A stretch of 64,000 bases of DNA from Leptospira sp. (GCA_016742255.1 JACVCB010000003.1:124001-188000); one strand, 5' to 3'; positions 18,537 through 29,214 are shown, counted from the stretch's first letter. Notes: generated by a model from the sequence alone, not told the origin. Numbers and translations: made by a program.

Positions 18537-18875
18537 TTATGGAAACCATCCGTACTTGCCAAAATCCAATTGATCACCACCTAAATCAAAGAAAACACCT
18601 TCCGTTTGTAAGATTTTTTTTTGTAAATCTGCACGAAAACTATCCCCTTTAAACGAAATCCTCCCTTGGCGATTGATCACTCGTTGCCATGGAATTTTGT
18701 TCTCTCTATCTTTTTTAAGTGAATTCAAAGCATATCCAACGGCCCTGGCTGCTCTTGGGTTACCCAGTAATAACGCGATATGTCCATACGTAGTCACCTT
18801 TCCTTTAGGGATTTTTTTTACGATGTTATAAACGGATTCGTAAAAATTCGGACTTTTCGAATTGGAAGTGGTCAT
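18537..18875 (-). CDS. alkyltransferase-like protein (MGMT-fold, Trp in place of the catalytic Cys)
   Basis: The 112-residue protein matches the DNA-binding domain of O6-methylguanine-DNA methyltransferase ([26 protein letters not shown]). The active-site PCHR is PWQR (62-65), with Trp63 instead of the alkyl-accepting Cys. This is the mark of alkyltransferase-like proteins, which bind O6-alkylguanine without repairing it and hand the lesion to nucleotide excision repair. It lacks the N-terminal domain of full MGMT, as usual for the group. It is translationally coupled to thiD, with no obvious functional link. Confidence 0.9.
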   Translation of the reverse strand: MTTSNSKSPNFYESVYNIVKKIPKGKVTTYGHIALLLGNPRAARAVGYALNSLKKDRENKIPWQRVINRQGRISFKGDSFRADLQKKILQTEGVFFDLGGDQLDFGKYGWFP

Positions 18876-18939
18876 TGAATTTGGATTTATCTATCAATGA
18901 ATTTGGATTTTTGTAAATCCATTTTCTTAGAATCAATCA

Positions 18940-19812
18940 ATGAAACTTTCCGAATACGCAAAACATCTGTTACTTGCTCCAAATTTGGAAGATAAATTAC
19001 TTTCTCCTTCAAAAGATTGGGAGGAAGAGTTTGAAGAAAAACCACTTCGAATTCAAAAACCTGGAAGAAGTCAATTACTTCAGTTTTCTGATAAAAAAGT
19101 GAAAATTCCAAGACTTGAACATTTAAATTTAGAATCCAACAAAGGACTTACTCTCCATCATTTTGCAAACCATGAGCTTATGGCAATCGAACTGTTTGCC
19201 TGGGCAATTTTAGCTTTTCCAAACGCGCCAAAATCCGTCCGAAATGGATGGGTGAAGACAATTGAAGAGGAACAAAGCCATCTAAAATTGTACATAGATA
19301 GAATGAATGATTTTGGAGTTCAATTTGGAGATATCCCGTTAAATTATATTTTTTGGAAACAATTGGAACAGTTTCACAGTTTAGAGTCCTTTTCAGCAGT
19401 TATGTCTTTGTCGTTTGAAGGAGCTAACTTAGATTATTCGCAAGTGTATGCAAACGTATTTGCCTATTTTGGAGATTTGAAAACATCCGAAATCATGCTC
19501 ACCATATTTGAGGATGAAGTGAAACATGTTAAAAGAGGAGTGCGTGCGTTTGAAAAATCAATCCCTCCCGAAAAAAACTCTTGGGAACATTACCTGACTC
19601 TCATTCAATTTCCATTCACACCTAGACGTGCAAAGGGATATTTGTTTTTTCCTGAAACTAGATACCTGGCAGGTTTGGACCAGGATTTTGTGAACCATTT
19701 ATCCAAATATGAGGATGAATATACAGGTCGGGTCAATTTGGAATCAGTCAAAAAATTTGGTCTTGGATCAGAACTGATGCGTAAAAACAGACTTGATTCT
19801 AATACCAATTGA
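18940..19812 (+). CDS. DUF455 ferritin-like protein
   Basis: The 290-residue protein has the ferritin-like helical signature of the DUF455 family: HHFANHELMAIELFAWAI, then TIEEEQSHLKLYIDRM, then SFEGANLDYS and IFEDEVKHVKRG. These supply the paired E and ExxH ligands expected for a di-iron centre. The enzymatic activity of the family is not established; an oxidoreductase or tRNA-modifying role by analogy with MiaE-like proteins is only a guess. It diverges from the alkyltransferase-like gene and is followed after 26 bases by a CxxCH protein. Confidence 0.8.
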   Translation: MKLSEYAKHLLLAPNLEDKLLSPSKDWEEEFEEKPLRIQKPGRSQLLQFSDKKVKIPRLEHLNLESNKGLTLHHFANHELMAIELFAWAILAFPNAPKSVRNGWVKTIEEEQSHLKLYIDRMNDFGVQFGDIPLNYIFWKQLEQFHSLESFSAVMSLSFEGANLDYSQVYANVFAYFGDLKTSEIMLTIFEDEVKHVKRGVRAFEKSIPPEKNSWEHYLTLIQFPFTPRRAKGYLFFPETRYLAGLDQDFVNHLSKYEDEYTGRVNLESVKKFGLGSELMRKNRLDSNTN

Positions 19813-19838
19813 CTTTAGAATTTCGCAAGAAGGTAGAT

Positions 19839-20240
19839 ATGAAATTAAAATTACTTTTGAGTATGGTGATGGTTTTTGTTTCTTTCGGGTTTGTACTAAA
19901 CGCTGAAAAAAAAGCAAAATCAGTCACAGAGATGAACCTCCATGATTTTATGGAAGAGTATACAAAACCAGCGACGAAGTTATATGACAAAAAGGATAAT
20001 GCTGATTATCTCAATAAAATTCTCGCAAAAGTTCCAGACATGGCTCCAGAAGACCAAAAAGCAGAATGGAAAGAAATCATCGATTCCAAACTTGCTTTAG
20101 GAAAACCAGATGAGACTTGTAAATCTTGCCATACTAAATTTAAGAAAGAGTACAAAAAGAACTATCGTAAAAAGTTAATCCAAGTTCCAGAAGAGTTACT
20201 TCCATTTCCAAAAGAGATCAAAGAACTTCTTAAAAAGTAA
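19839..20240 (+). CDS. exported protein with one CxxCH haem-binding motif
   Basis: The start at 19839 has AGAAGG upstream and gives a signal peptide (LLLSMVMVFVSFGFVLNA). The 133-residue protein has a single CKSCH motif in DETCKSCHTKFKKEYKKNY, compatible with covalent c-type haem. It is otherwise Lys-rich and helical, ending in LLPFPKEIKELLKK. It resembles small periplasmic cytochrome c-like proteins, though no distal Met ligand can be assigned with confidence. It lies between the DUF455 gene and the porin gene and is likely co-transcribed with the former. Confidence 0.75.
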   Translation: MKLKLLLSMVMVFVSFGFVLNAEKKAKSVTEMNLHDFMEEYTKPATKLYDKKDNADYLNKILAKVPDMAPEDQKAEWKEIIDSKLALGKPDETCKSCHTKFKKEYKKNYRKKLIQVPEELLPFPKEIKELLKK

Positions 20241-20249
20241 GTTTTAAAC

Positions 20250-20268
20250 TCCGCTCGTAATGAGCGGA
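20250..20268 (+). promoter_or_regulatory. hairpin just upstream of the porin start
   Basis: TCCGCTC pairs with GAGCGGA across a five-base loop. The 3' arm ends five bases before the porin ATG at 20274 and contains the only SD-like GAG-CGGA, so folding would hide the ribosome site. It could also be a weak terminator of the upstream gene; the downstream T run is poor. Confidence 0.4.
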
Positions 20269-20273
20269 ATTTC

Positions 20274-21536
20274 ATGCCAACACGGAATCAATTTCTTTCA
20301 TTACTCTCCCTTCTTTCCTTAATTTTCCTTCTTTCAGGAAATCTATTTGCTGAGGAAACTAATGCATCAAATCAAAACAAAGATACAAATCAAATTGTCC
20401 AAAAGAATCAAAACGATTCATCCAATCCAAATCAAGATAACCCAAATGTATTACCGAAAAGTTTAAAATTTGGCGCTTTTGTTGATACATACTATTCGCA
20501 TAATGCAAATCACCCTCGGTCAAAAGAACGTGCTTATACAACACAAGCGGTAAGGAATGACGAGTTTAATGTCAATTTAGGTTTTGTCGATGCAAAGTGG
20601 CAGGAAGAAAAAATCCGAGGTAGAATTGCATTACAGTTTGGAACTTCAGTCAATACGAATTATGCGGCAGAAAGTAACCGAGAATTAAGTTCGAATCAAA
20701 ATGCTGTTAAACACATCCAAGAAGCCTATGTCGGTTTTAAGTTAACTAAAAACACTTGGTTAGATGCAGGAATTTATTTCGGTCATATTGGACATGAATC
20801 TTGGATTTCGTCAGATAACTGGAATTATACGAGAGCTATGGCACTCGACTACGTTCCTTATTATTCCTCAGGAGTAAGACTAACAACAAAGTTTAGTGAA
20901 AAATTCCAATTTCAATTTCATGTAATGAATGGTTGGCAAAATATAACAGAACAAAATAAAGATAAGGCACTTGGAACTCAATTTAAATACAATTTTACTC
21001 CTAATTTTATTCTGACTGCGAATCAATTTGTAGGGAATGAGGCACCAGACTATGAACGAAAACAAACCAGGTTGTACAATAATACAATTGTAGAATGGAA
21101 AGTTTTAGATTGGTTGTCCTTTGCCATGTCTGGGGACATTGGAGCACAAAAGACAAAGGAATCATTATCTTATGAACCTTGGTGGAAAGAAATCAATCCG
21201 ATTTTGCCAGTGTATATCAGCAGGGAGTCTAGAGTTTATAACCAATGGTATCATGGTACATTTTGGACAAGTTTTCGGTATGAAGATATATTTAGACTTA
21301 GTTTACGTTTGGAACGATTTTATGATCCAAAACAAGTGTTAGCGCCAACTTATACCAGAAATGGATTTTTAACCAATGGGTATACGATCACTTTTGATTT
21401 ATTGAATTGGTTGCCTGGACTTTTACGATTTGAAGCCATCCAAAGGGAATCGATGGATGCAGTTTTTGAAACGGATCATAATAGAAGGACTCGAGTGGAA
21501 CGATTGTTTGTGGTTGCGGCAACAGTTAGGATATAA
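20274..21536 (+). CDS. outer-membrane beta-barrel porin (OmpL/bbp2-like)
   Basis: The 420-residue protein has a signal peptide (about residues 1-26) and then an Asn/Gln-rich low-complexity linker (27-60). A barrel follows, with alternating strands starting KFGAFVDTYYSHNANHP. Further strands such as LNLGFVDAKWQ-type repeats, AYVGFKLTKNTWLDAGIYFG and the Arg-rich end RLFVVAATVRI fit the putative beta-barrel porin-2 family. It probably forms a channel in the outer membrane; the solute is unknown. Expression may be controlled by the hairpin over its ribosome site. Confidence 0.75.
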   Translation: MPTRNQFLSLLSLLSLIFLLSGNLFAEETNASNQNKDTNQIVQKNQNDSSNPNQDNPNVLPKSLKFGAFVDTYYSHNANHPRSKERAYTTQAVRNDEFNVNLGFVDAKWQEEKIRGRIALQFGTSVNTNYAAESNRELSSNQNAVKHIQEAYVGFKLTKNTWLDAGIYFGHIGHESWISSDNWNYTRAMALDYVPYYSSGVRLTTKFSEKFQFQFHVMNGWQNITEQNKDKALGTQFKYNFTPNFILTANQFVGNEAPDYERKQTRLYNNTIVEWKVLDWLSFAMSGDIGAQKTKESLSYEPWWKEINPILPVYISRESRVYNQWYHGTFWTSFRYEDIFRLSLRLERFYDPKQVLAPTYTRNGFLTNGYTITFDLLNWLPGLLRFEAIQRESMDAVFETDHNRRTRVERLFVVAATVRI

Positions 21537-21567
21537 AAAAAACCTCTGGAATTAGTTTCCAGAGGTT
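21535..21567 (-). terminator. rho-independent terminator of the RND efflux operon
   Basis: AACCTCTGGAA (21541-21551) pairs perfectly with TTCCAGAGGTT (21557-21567). On the minus strand the stem is followed by eight T, the correct polarity for the efflux operon ending at 21609. On the plus strand the T run is missing, although the hairpin may still help end the porin transcript. Confidence 0.85.
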
Positions 21568-21608
21568 AGTTCTACACTCTACTTACTTTTTTATGATAGG
21601 TTCTTATT

Positions 21609-24600
21609 TTAAGTTTTTTTCCTTTTTTTAGAAGGTTTTTTCTTCTTCTTGGAAGGAGAATCATTGTCATCATCTTCTTCTTCTAAAGATTCTTCACTTA
21701 GTTCACTTACAAAATCTAGAAATGGAATGTGTTTTTTATGACTCATTTCTTCTAATTCTTTTGCATCTGGTTTCCTTTCCCCAACTACAACTAGGTAAAG
21801 AGAAGGTAGGATGGTTAAAACAAGGCACATAGCTGAAAATAATCCACCCACAATCACTGTTGCTAATGGTCTTTGTACGTCTGATCCAACCCCTGTTCCC
21901 AGAGTTGCTGGAATTAATCCGAGTAACGCTAGTAACATTGTCATAAGCATTGGACGTAACTGGATGACGGCAGCTTTTTTTACAGCCGCTTTCGTTGAAA
22001 TATCTGGTTCTTCAATGAGTAGGTGGTTGGTCCTTGAAACAAATAACACCCCTGCCATGGTTGCAATTCCAAAGAGTGAAATAAATCCAACTCCACCAGA
22101 CACGTTGAAGTAATACCCTCGAAGTAATAATGCATAGATTCCCCCAAGTAAGGAAAGAGGAATACAAGCAAGTGCAACGTATACATACTTTAGGTTACGA
22201 TATAACAGATACAATACTCCGAATATGATGAGGATTGTAATGGGTATGACGATTGCTAATTTTTTACCAACTCTAGAAAGGTTTTCATATTGTCCTCCGA
22301 ATCGGATTTCGTAACCGTCTGGCAATTTGATTTTTTTCTTAACACGTTTTTGGAGTTCAGAAACAAATCCACCTTGGTCTCGACCTCTAATGTTTGTTCT
22401 AACAGTTACAACCCGACGGCCTTCTTGCCTAAAGATCATTGTTGGTCCATCAATGACTTCAATATCAGCTAACTGAGATAATGGGATCCTTTCTCCTTTG
22501 GGAGAGATGATTGGCATATTTTCAATCGCTTGTTTTGATGCACGGTAATCTTTTGAAAATCGTACTACGATTCCAAAACGAGCTGGAGTTTTTGGTGGAA
22601 TGTCAGAAGGACCTTCATACAAAGTACTAATTCGTTGCATCCCGATCGCGGCCTCAATCATTTGTTGGATATCAATTACATTGATTCCAAAACGTGCTGC
22701 AGCTTCTCGGTTGATACTGATCGTTAACTGCGGACTTTCCGCTTCTTGTTCGATACCATATTCACTAGCACCTTTCATTTCTTTGATTTCTTTTAGAACT
22801 TCATTACCGATCCCACGCATGATTTTTAAATCATTCCCTGAGACAAACACTGCAAGGTCGGCAATTGTACCCATGATTGCTTCGGACAAGTTGTCCATAA
22901 TCGGTTGAGAAAAACTGATCCTTGCACCTGGTAAAGTGGCTTCCAGATCATTCTTCATTCTAAGCAATAACTCTTGTTTGGTAATCTTTTCTTTCCACTT
23001 ATTGTAGTCTTTTAAACCAATCAATACTTCGAGTCGGTTTGGTGGAAGTGGATCTGTTCCATCATCATTTCTACCTAACTGGGAAATGACCACGCTGACT
23101 TGTTCATTTTTATAGATTGTTTGCCTGATCTTTGGCATAAATTTTCTAGCTTCTGGAAGTGAAATTCCCACTGGAAAAAAGATACGAATGTTAAATCCAC
23201 CTTCGTCCATTTCCGGTAAAAATTCTGTTCCTAATGAAAACATACCAATTGCTAAGAAGATGGTCACAACACTGAATGTATAACGAACTGCTTTTTTGGA
23301 ACGATTGACGATGAATTCAATGAGACGTTTGTATTTTCCTTCAATCCAATCATAAAATGGATTGTGCCATTCAATTGGTCCAGGATTTGCCGATTCAAAA
23401 TAATGTTTATAGATGATCGACATGATCACAGGGATCACTGCCATTGCGAATATGAGTGCTCCTAAAATCGCAAAGGAAATGGTAAACGCCATTGGTTTGA
23501 ATAATCGACCTTCGATCCGTTCAAACGAGAAAATTGGAAGATACGCTAGGATGATGATTAAGATGGAAAATAGAATTTCTGTTCCAACTTCAGATGCAGA
23601 ATCTCTTGTAAATGCGAGGATCCCATGTGATTTTTCTTCAGGTGTGGCATCACGATAACGTCGCATGATATTTTCCACCATGATGACAGCACCATCTACG
23701 ATAATACCAAAGTCAATGGCACCTAACGAAAGTAAACTTGCTGGAATTCCAGACATGTTCATGAGTAAAAATGCAAACAACATGGCAAATGGAATGGTTG
23801 CCACAACGACAAGACTTGCCCTTACACTTCCAATAAAGAAAATTAATACTAAACTTACGACAACAACCCCTTCAACCAATGTTTTTCCAATCGTTCGAAG
23901 AGTATAATTTACTAAATCTGTTCTGTCATATGTGTTACGAAGTTGAACTCCTTTAGGAAGGTAGTTTTCATTGATTTCTTTGACTTTTTCACGGATACGT
24001 TCTCCCATCTCATTGGGATCTCCCCAACGTCTCATCGCCACCAAACCTTGGACAGATGAGTCAACATCAATTAAACCTTCTTCTTCGTTTTGGACAGTAT
24101 AACCCAAAACCCCACTTGGAATCGGATGAGAAATTTCAACCGAACCCAAATCACGGATAAACACAGGAACTCCATTCACAGTTTTCACTACGATGTTTTC
24201 AATGTGTTTAGGATCCCGAATGGCTCCGAGAGAACGGATAGGAAAACCTTGTTCCCCTTGGAGGAGTAAATTCCCTCCAGTATTTAAGTTGTTCTCTTGA
24301 ATGGCTTTGATCACATCACCGATTGTTAATTTAAAACGAATCAGTTTGTCTGGTGAGGTTACAACATGGTATTGTTTGGGTAATCCACCGAATGTGACAA
24401 CATCTGCAATCCCAGGAATTTGTAACATTTTAGGCATTACAATCCAATCTTGGATGGTTCGTAGTTCCATTGGGGTGTGATTCTCGGAAGATTCTAAAAC
24501 ATATCGATAAATCTCACCCACAGGTGAACTCATGGGTCCTAATGCAGGGTGTACATCTTCTGGAATGTCAGCATCCGCGACACGTTCCATAAGTCTCATA

Positions 24601-24920
24601 CGTGCAAAATAATCGTCTGTTCCATCTTCAAAAACAAATTGGAATACAACGAGACCATTGATGGTTCTTGAACGTCGCACCGCAACCTTAGGAATTGCGT
24701 TTAATACACGTTCTATGGGAAGAGTTACCCTTTCTTCAACTTCTACAGCTGCTTTCCCAGGAAATTTTGCAATCAATCGAACTTGAGTGTCAGCGATGTC
24801 GGAATATGCTTCTTTACGAATGTCTATCCATGCCCAAATTCCAAATAATACTGCAACAATTGCTGCAATGATTGTGGTAATTCGATTTTTAAGTGCTGTT
24901 TCAATAAAATCTTTAATCAT
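21609..24920 (-). CDS. czcA: heavy-metal efflux RND transporter, CzcA family
   Basis: The start at 24920 has GGGAG upstream and gives [20 protein letters not shown], the normal RND beginning, for a 1103-residue pump. The TM4 segment [16 protein letters not shown] carries the acidic residues typical of heavy-metal (HME) RND proteins, and two large periplasmic loops and twelve membrane segments are apparent. It exports divalent or monovalent metal ions from periplasm or cytosol using proton flow. The C-terminal tail is unusual: a Glu/Asp stretch followed by about ten Lys/Arg. The gene overlaps the upstream envelope-protein gene by eight bases, indicating translational coupling. The exact metal is not readable. 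Confidence 0.93.
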   Translation of the reverse strand: MIKDFIETALKNRITTIIAAIVAVLFGIWAWIDIRKEAYSDIADTQVRLIAKFPGKAAVEVEERVTLPIERVLNAIPKVAVRRSRTINGLVVFQFVFEDGTDDYFARMRLMERVADADIPEDVHPALGPMSSPVGEIYRYVLESSENHTPMELRTIQDWIVMPKMLQIPGIADVVTFGGLPKQYHVVTSPDKLIRFKLTIGDVIKAIQENNLNTGGNLLLQGEQGFPIRSLGAIRDPKHIENIVVKTVNGVPVFIRDLGSVEISHPIPSGVLGYTVQNEEEGLIDVDSSVQGLVAMRRWGDPNEMGERIREKVKEINENYLPKGVQLRNTYDRTDLVNYTLRTIGKTLVEGVVVVSLVLIFFIGSVRASLVVVATIPFAMLFAFLLMNMSGIPASLLSLGAIDFGIIVDGAVIMVENIMRRYRDATPEEKSHGILAFTRDSASEVGTEILFSILIIILAYLPIFSFERIEGRLFKPMAFTISFAILGALIFAMAVIPVIMSIIYKHYFESANPGPIEWHNPFYDWIEGKYKRLIEFIVNRSKKAVRYTFSVVTIFLAIGMFSLGTEFLPEMDEGGFNIRIFFPVGISLPEARKFMPKIRQTIYKNEQVSVVISQLGRNDDGTDPLPPNRLEVLIGLKDYNKWKEKITKQELLLRMKNDLEATLPGARISFSQPIMDNLSEAIMGTIADLAVFVSGNDLKIMRGIGNEVLKEIKEMKGASEYGIEQEAESPQLTISINREAAARFGINVIDIQQMIEAAIGMQRISTLYEGPSDIPPKTPARFGIVVRFSKDYRASKQAIENMPIISPKGERIPLSQLADIEVIDGPTMIFRQEGRRVVTVRTNIRGRDQGGFVSELQKRVKKKIKLPDGYEIRFGGQYENLSRVGKKLAIVIPITILIIFGVLYLLYRNLKYVYVALACIPLSLLGGIYALLLRGYYFNVSGGVGFISLFGIATMAGVLFVSRTNHLLIEEPDISTKAAVKKAAVIQLRPMLMTMLLALLGLIPATLGTGVGSDVQRPLATVIVGGLFSAMCLVLTILPSLYLVVVGERKPDAKELEEMSHKKHIPFLDFVSELSEESLEEEDDDNDSPSKKKKKPSKKRKKT

Positions 24921-25662
24921 GATACTCCCTCGTATTGAAGAGGTAACCCATTTGTAGCAAAAGCTGAGGGTTTCTATAATCGCCTTGTCCAACTCCTCCA
25001 CCTAACTGTAGGAAGAAGTTTCCAAGTAAAAAGTCGTACGTAACTCCAATATATCTTTGAGTTAAATGAACTCTTTGTCTCTCTCTACTTTCGTATTCGA
25101 GATAAGTAGCCACATTGGAATCGAAGGAATTAATATAGGAGCGAATGAGTAAATCTTCCTGTGTTGGATCTCGTCTATTGTATCCAGGAATGTTTACTCC
25201 AGTTGGGTATGAGGATTGACCACCACGACCTACTTCGGGCGCAAATGGATTTACTTCAAAATAACCACCTACAATTGAGATACTGTGAGTTATGACAGGT
25301 GTTTTCCAAAAGGTATAACCTAAATCAATTTGGCCACCTTTCCATTGTGGTCCCCATACACCACCAGACCCTCGTAATACGATGTCTTTCCAGTAATAAC
25401 CTAAATTAAAATTAATACTCGCAGGAGAACCAATCGATGCACCATAAACCCAAAAGTTAGTCGTTTTTGGTAATCGTTTTTCATCTAAACTATTTTGATT
25501 TAGTTTTTCATCATCACCAAAAGCAGATTCATTTGGTTGAGTAGGAGTCCATTCTGGTTTGATTTCATTCCCATTTTTATCCTTTGGATAAGGAGATGAT
25601 TGAGAATATAAATTGGTTCCTAGAACAGTAAGCAATAAAAGACTAAAGATTATCTGCTTCAT
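24913..25662 (-). CDS. putative outer-membrane protein inserted in the efflux operon
   Basis: The start at 25662 ([20 protein letters not shown]) gives a signal peptide and a 249-residue product. The mature part has a polar Pro/Asn-rich N-terminus and then Gly/Tyr-rich strands ([46 protein letters not shown]), suggesting a small beta-barrel. I do not recognise a family. Its place between the adaptor and pump genes, with overlaps on both sides, implies a role tied to metal efflux, perhaps as an accessory channel or metal-binding envelope protein. Confidence 0.75.
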   Translation of the reverse strand: MKQIIFSLLLLTVLGTNLYSQSSPYPKDKNGNEIKPEWTPTQPNESAFGDDEKLNQNSLDEKRLPKTTNFWVYGASIGSPASINFNLGYYWKDIVLRGSGGVWGPQWKGGQIDLGYTFWKTPVITHSISIVGGYFEVNPFAPEVGRGGQSSYPTGVNIPGYNRRDPTQEDLLIRSYINSFDSNVATYLEYESRERQRVHLTQRYIGVTYDFLLGNFFLQLGGGVGQGDYRNPQLLLQMGYLFNTREYHD

Positions 25663-25663
25663 C

Positions 25664-26671
25664 TTAGAAACCAAAACTGAGACCTTTTAACAATATGGAA
25701 CCTTGGATCGCAACTTTTTCACCAGGAGAAAGTCCTTCGATGATGTTCACTCGTTCTTTTGTTGAGATTCCCAAAACAACTTCACGTCTTTTGAATGTTA
25801 ATGGTTTTTCTTCGACAAACACGTAGTTTTTACCTTCAACAGTCACGATTGCTGTATAAGGTAATACAACACTATCTCCACCAGTTTGTTCAGGGAATTT
25901 TACAACACCAAACATACCTGGTTTTAATCTGTATTTTTCGTTCACAACGATGATACGCATTTTTGCAGTTCTCGTTAATGGGTCTACGTTATCTCCAATC
26001 GCTTCAGCAGTTCCAATAAACTCTTCATCAGGGAAAGAGGCAAAAACCACTTTTACTTTTCTTCCTTTTTTTAATGTTGAGATTTGTGATTCAGGAACAT
26101 CAGTAATGATCCATGCTTTTAAACTTCCTGCAGTACTTAACTCACTTGGATTTAATCCTTGCGCACGAAGTTTTCCTTCGAATTCTGCGAGTTCCGCTGC
26201 ATCGTTACCAGCATCAGTTTCAGATTCTACCAAATCTTTTTCTGTAGCAACTCGGTGAACAAACATATCTTTGATACGATTTAAGTTTTTATTGGACCTG
26301 TGGAGTTTGTTCTTTGCATGGACATAACCGACATACAAATCGTTTAACTCTGCTGATTCGAAGAGAATGATTCTTGCTCCATTACTAACTGAAGGAGAAG
26401 TGGAAGCAATAAGTCTTGCAGGTGCTTCTAAACTTACAAACTCTCCACCACCACCAATGACGGTTGATCTAACGATCTCAAGGCCTGGACTGTTGGGTTT
26501 AAATTCAATTCGTAATCCATCATCAAAAACTTCAGCTTTTTCAGGATGTTTGTGAGCAGGTTTTGCACTTTTGGAAAATACCAAAAACAAAACGGCGACT
26601 ACAATCAATACAACTCCGGACATCAGGAGGATTTTTGCTTTTTGATTTAACGATTTTAAGGTAACTAACAT
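25664..26671 (-). CDS. RND efflux periplasmic adaptor (membrane fusion protein), CzcB-like
   Basis: The start at 26671 gives [19 protein letters not shown] and an N-terminal membrane anchor ([13 protein letters not shown]), for 335 residues. A His-containing stretch ([16 protein letters not shown]) follows and might bind metal. A short coiled hairpin lies around residues 130-170, and beta-barrel segments such as [21 protein letters not shown] and [13 protein letters not shown] are typical of the HlyD/CusB group. It links the pump to the TolC-type channel. It sits one base after the outer-membrane factor gene, in one operon. Confidence 0.9.
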   Translation of the reverse strand: MLVTLKSLNQKAKILLMSGVVLIVVAVLFLVFSKSAKPAHKHPEKAEVFDDGLRIEFKPNSPGLEIVRSTVIGGGGEFVSLEAPARLIASTSPSVSNGARIILFESAELNDLYVGYVHAKNKLHRSNKNLNRIKDMFVHRVATEKDLVESETDAGNDAAELAEFEGKLRAQGLNPSELSTAGSLKAWIITDVPESQISTLKKGRKVKVVFASFPDEEFIGTAEAIGDNVDPLTRTAKMRIIVVNEKYRLKPGMFGVVKFPEQTGGDSVVLPYTAIVTVEGKNYVFVEEKPLTFKRREVVLGISTKERVNIIEGLSPGEKVAIQGSILLKGLSFGF

Positions 26672-26672
26672 T

Positions 26673-28091
26673 TTATTCCTCAGATTTTGGATAAGTTTGG
26701 TTTTCGGACTTGGGGATGAAGATTCCTTTTCCCACTGCATAATTTACATTTTCGATAGCTTCCATACGATCTGTTTGGAGTTTTAACATCTCAACAACAC
26801 TGGATCGGTAAGTTTCAAAGAAGTCAGCGAACTCTAGGATCGTGATGTATTTCTTTTCATAACTCATAATCATATCCAAAGATAAACTCCCGTAATCTTT
26901 GATATAAGCATCGATGAATCGTTTGTATAAAGCGTCTTTGATTCGAGCAGATTGGTAAGCAACAGCCACTTCGTTTTCTACTTCCAAGATATTGTTTTTT
27001 AGTTCTTGTTTACGAACTAAAATTGCTTTTTCTGCTGCTTGGATATTCCCTTGGTTTCGATCAAATAATGGTACTGTTAACTGTGCAGTGACTCCCCAAT
27101 AATTTTGAAATGCAGTTCCACCTCTGTTATATACAGGACCAAAGGATAAATCAGGAATTGCATTTGCGTATTGGAGTTCTAGATTTGCTTCTTCATAACG
27201 TAATGTTTGTAATGCTTTTTTAAGGTCAGGTCGATTCTCACGTGCGATCTCAACTAAATCTTCGAGTTTTACATTATTTGGAACAATTGAATCCAAATGT
27301 TTTTCATTGATTTTAGGAGAAAATTCAACTCTTGCATCACGATAAAAATCATCATTTAATAGGATTTTTAATTCTGCTTCTTTTTCGTAGACTTTGATTG
27401 CTAAGTCTTCTCTCTCTTTTTTAAGAAAGAATAATAAAGCTTTAAGACGTAAGTGTTCTGCTTGTAAGAGAGCTCTTCGTTTGTAAGCAAGTTCGGAAGA
27501 CTCTACTGTTTTTTCAATTGAAGCTATACTTTGGTCATAAAAAACCACAGCCTTCTTATAGAAATAAATTGTATAAAAAGTCCTTCTCAGTTTTGTAATG
27601 AGTGCTCTGGTTAAGTCATAAAATTCTTGTTCAGAAATTTTAGCATTGAGTTCAGCAACTTTAACTCGTTTATCAATTTTACCACCTAACAAAAATACTT
27701 GTTGTACTTGGACAACAGATTGGCCCGAACGAGTTGTATCAAAATACCTCTGTGTAGGTTCAGCATAAATACTTTGGTCAATAGCAATGTTTGGGTTTGC
27801 ATATAACCCTGCTTGTAAAATTCCAGCTTTTTTAACATCAATTTGGAACCGAGATGCAATGAGGAGTAAGTTGTTTTTCCATAATAATGATTCAGCGGTT
27901 TCTAAATCAATATCTCTGGTGTATTTTTGGTCATCTGGATACAGACTAGATCCAAGGGAAGACCTTGGGTTTTCATCCGTTAGTTGTCTCCTGAGAGCCT
28001 CACTTGCTTGTGCGACTTTCATTTCTTCTGAAAGAATGGATGTCACAAACAGAAGGGAAAGGTAGATGCCGATTTTGTAATAAACGTTCAT
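26673..28091 (-). CDS. TolC-family outer-membrane efflux channel, CzcC-like
   Basis: The 472-residue protein has a signal peptide ([17 protein letters not shown]) and two long helical regions rich in Ala/Glu/Leu separated by strand-forming segments. Examples are [17 protein letters not shown] and the repeat [18 protein letters not shown], which mark the outer-membrane efflux protein family. It forms the exit duct of the tripartite pump. It is the first gene of the C-B-x-A order and is preceded after 97 bases by a small exported protein gene on the same strand. Confidence 0.9.
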   Translation of the reverse strand: MNVYYKIGIYLSLLFVTSILSEEMKVAQASEALRRQLTDENPRSSLGSSLYPDDQKYTRDIDLETAESLLWKNNLLLIASRFQIDVKKAGILQAGLYANPNIAIDQSIYAEPTQRYFDTTRSGQSVVQVQQVFLLGGKIDKRVKVAELNAKISEQEFYDLTRALITKLRRTFYTIYFYKKAVVFYDQSIASIEKTVESSELAYKRRALLQAEHLRLKALLFFLKKEREDLAIKVYEKEAELKILLNDDFYRDARVEFSPKINEKHLDSIVPNNVKLEDLVEIARENRPDLKKALQTLRYEEANLELQYANAIPDLSFGPVYNRGGTAFQNYWGVTAQLTVPLFDRNQGNIQAAEKAILVRKQELKNNILEVENEVAVAYQSARIKDALYKRFIDAYIKDYGSLSLDMIMSYEKKYITILEFADFFETYRSSVVEMLKLQTDRMEAIENVNYAVGKGIFIPKSENQTYPKSEE

Positions 28092-28188
28092 AAGGTACCA
28101 AATTTTTTAAATTCTTGAGTGCATCGAATACAGGTATACCATCCTTGTTAGGTGGTCTACTTCCGGATTCGTAAGTGCCGAAAAAGGT

Positions 28189-28566
28189 TTAAGCGAGAGA
28201 AGTAGGGGGAGGAATGTTGAGTAATAGAGAAGATAGTAAATTGGGAATTAAGATCCCGATAGAAAGTAAGTCAATATAAGAGATGATTAAATCTTCTGAG
28301 AGAGTATAGTTTTTGTACTCATTGATAAAATCTAAAAAGTCAGCGCGTGAACGGCTTAAGGTAGCATTATCATCAATCGAAGTGATCTGAGGTACATCAA
28401 TTGTAGTGTCCTCTGGTGCCTCTAAGGCATTGGCATAGGATTTTTTGATCTGTTGGAGATTCGCTTCAAAGTATTCGGAAACTGCGTCTGAGGTGCTATC
28501 AAATGGGAAACCAACGGTTGCCACAAGTAGCAGTGCAATCAGTTTGTTTGACCAGTTTCCCGTCAT
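28189..28566 (-). CDS. small exported protein upstream of the efflux operon
   Basis: A start at 28566 gives MTGNWSNKLIALLLVATVGFPFDS, a signal peptide, in a 125-residue product. The mature part is acidic and helical with an amphipathic C-terminal segment (LLSIGILIPNLLSSLLLNI) ending in PPPTSLA. I do not recognise the family. It is co-oriented with the CzcCBA genes and may be a small accessory or regulatory envelope protein for them. The gene is likely real because of its signal peptide and position, but no homologue is known to me. Confidence 0.55.
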   Translation of the reverse strand: MTGNWSNKLIALLLVATVGFPFDSTSDAVSEYFEANLQQIKKSYANALEAPEDTTIDVPQITSIDDNATLSRSRADFLDFINEYKNYTLSEDLIISYIDLLSIGILIPNLLSSLLLNIPPPTSLA

Positions 28567-28686
28567 AATGTCCACATATTCCTACCGAAGTCTATACTCA
28601 ATCTTTTAATCGGTGCCAAATTTGTAGAATGTGCAATGGTTTTCACATTCTGCGCAATTGTTAGTGGATGGGACGAAATAGAATAT

Positions 28687-28729
28687 AAAAAAAAGACTGC
28701 CCAGAGCGCGAAACCACTCTGGTACAGTC
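28687..28729 (-). terminator. rho-independent terminator
   Basis: GACTG and CCAGAG on one arm pair with CTCTGG and CAGTC on the other (28695-28729), with a small internal mismatch. On the minus strand eight T follow (28687-28694). It ends the transcript of the exported-protein gene at 28823-29164, separating it from the efflux operon. Confidence 0.75.
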
Positions 28730-28822
28730 GGTTAAGTTTTGGCAAATGAGAAACAATTCTAATGGAATAATAAAAACACCCTGTGGCCCTAACGGGACAC
28801 AGGTTAAAGCGGTAGAGAGGAG

Positions 28823-29164
28823 TTATACGGGTGGAGGTAAATTTAGATATTGGTCAGAAAGGAGCTTTGAATTCCATTGTGTGGCTTCAAATGGTTCTTG
28901 GGTGACAGCGAAGGCCCAAAATCCAGTGATTCCCTTTCCATTCCAAGTGAGGATGTCTTCTAAATCTTTTGTGCCAGTCCCTTCTTCTGAAGTTGTATTT
29001 TGGCTCACAAGGAAATGAGATCCCGAAAGTTGGGATTTCCCTGTCACTCGGCTGGATTTTGCCCCGCGAGTGCGTACCAAAACATTTTCTTCCGAAAGGA
29101 ATGCACTGCCCAGAGAGATTGTTAGGAGAGTGACTCCCATGATTTTTGTAATCTTTCTGAACAT
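28823..29164 (-). CDS. small exported protein of unknown function
   Basis: The 113-residue product starts with a signal peptide (MFRKITKIMGVTLLTISLGSAF) and has a Ser/Thr-rich mature part with few charged clusters, ending in LNLPPPV. No known family is recognised. It has its own terminator at 28687-28729 and an upstream inverted repeat at 29215-29231, so it appears to be a single-gene unit with its own control. An opposite-strand frame at 28746-29018 is rejected as a shadow. A start at the second Met (residue 9) is also possible. Confidence 0.6.
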   Translation of the reverse strand: MFRKITKIMGVTLLTISLGSAFLSEENVLVRTRGAKSSRVTGKSQLSGSHFLVSQNTTSEEGTGTKDLEDILTWNGKGITGFWAFAVTQEPFEATQWNSKLLSDQYLNLPPPV

Positions 29165-29214
29165 AGTTACAGTTTAGACCATCTCTGATTAAAATCTAGC
29201 ATTTTTTTGGCCTT

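Noticed and set aside
21609..25001. Longer czcA start at 25001
   Set aside because: The extra 27 residues overlap the upstream gene and have no RND similarity, while the start at 24920 has GGGAG before it.
28746..29018. 90-codon plus-strand frame
   Set aside because: It is opposite the exported-protein gene, which has a signal peptide and its own terminator; the plus frame has none.
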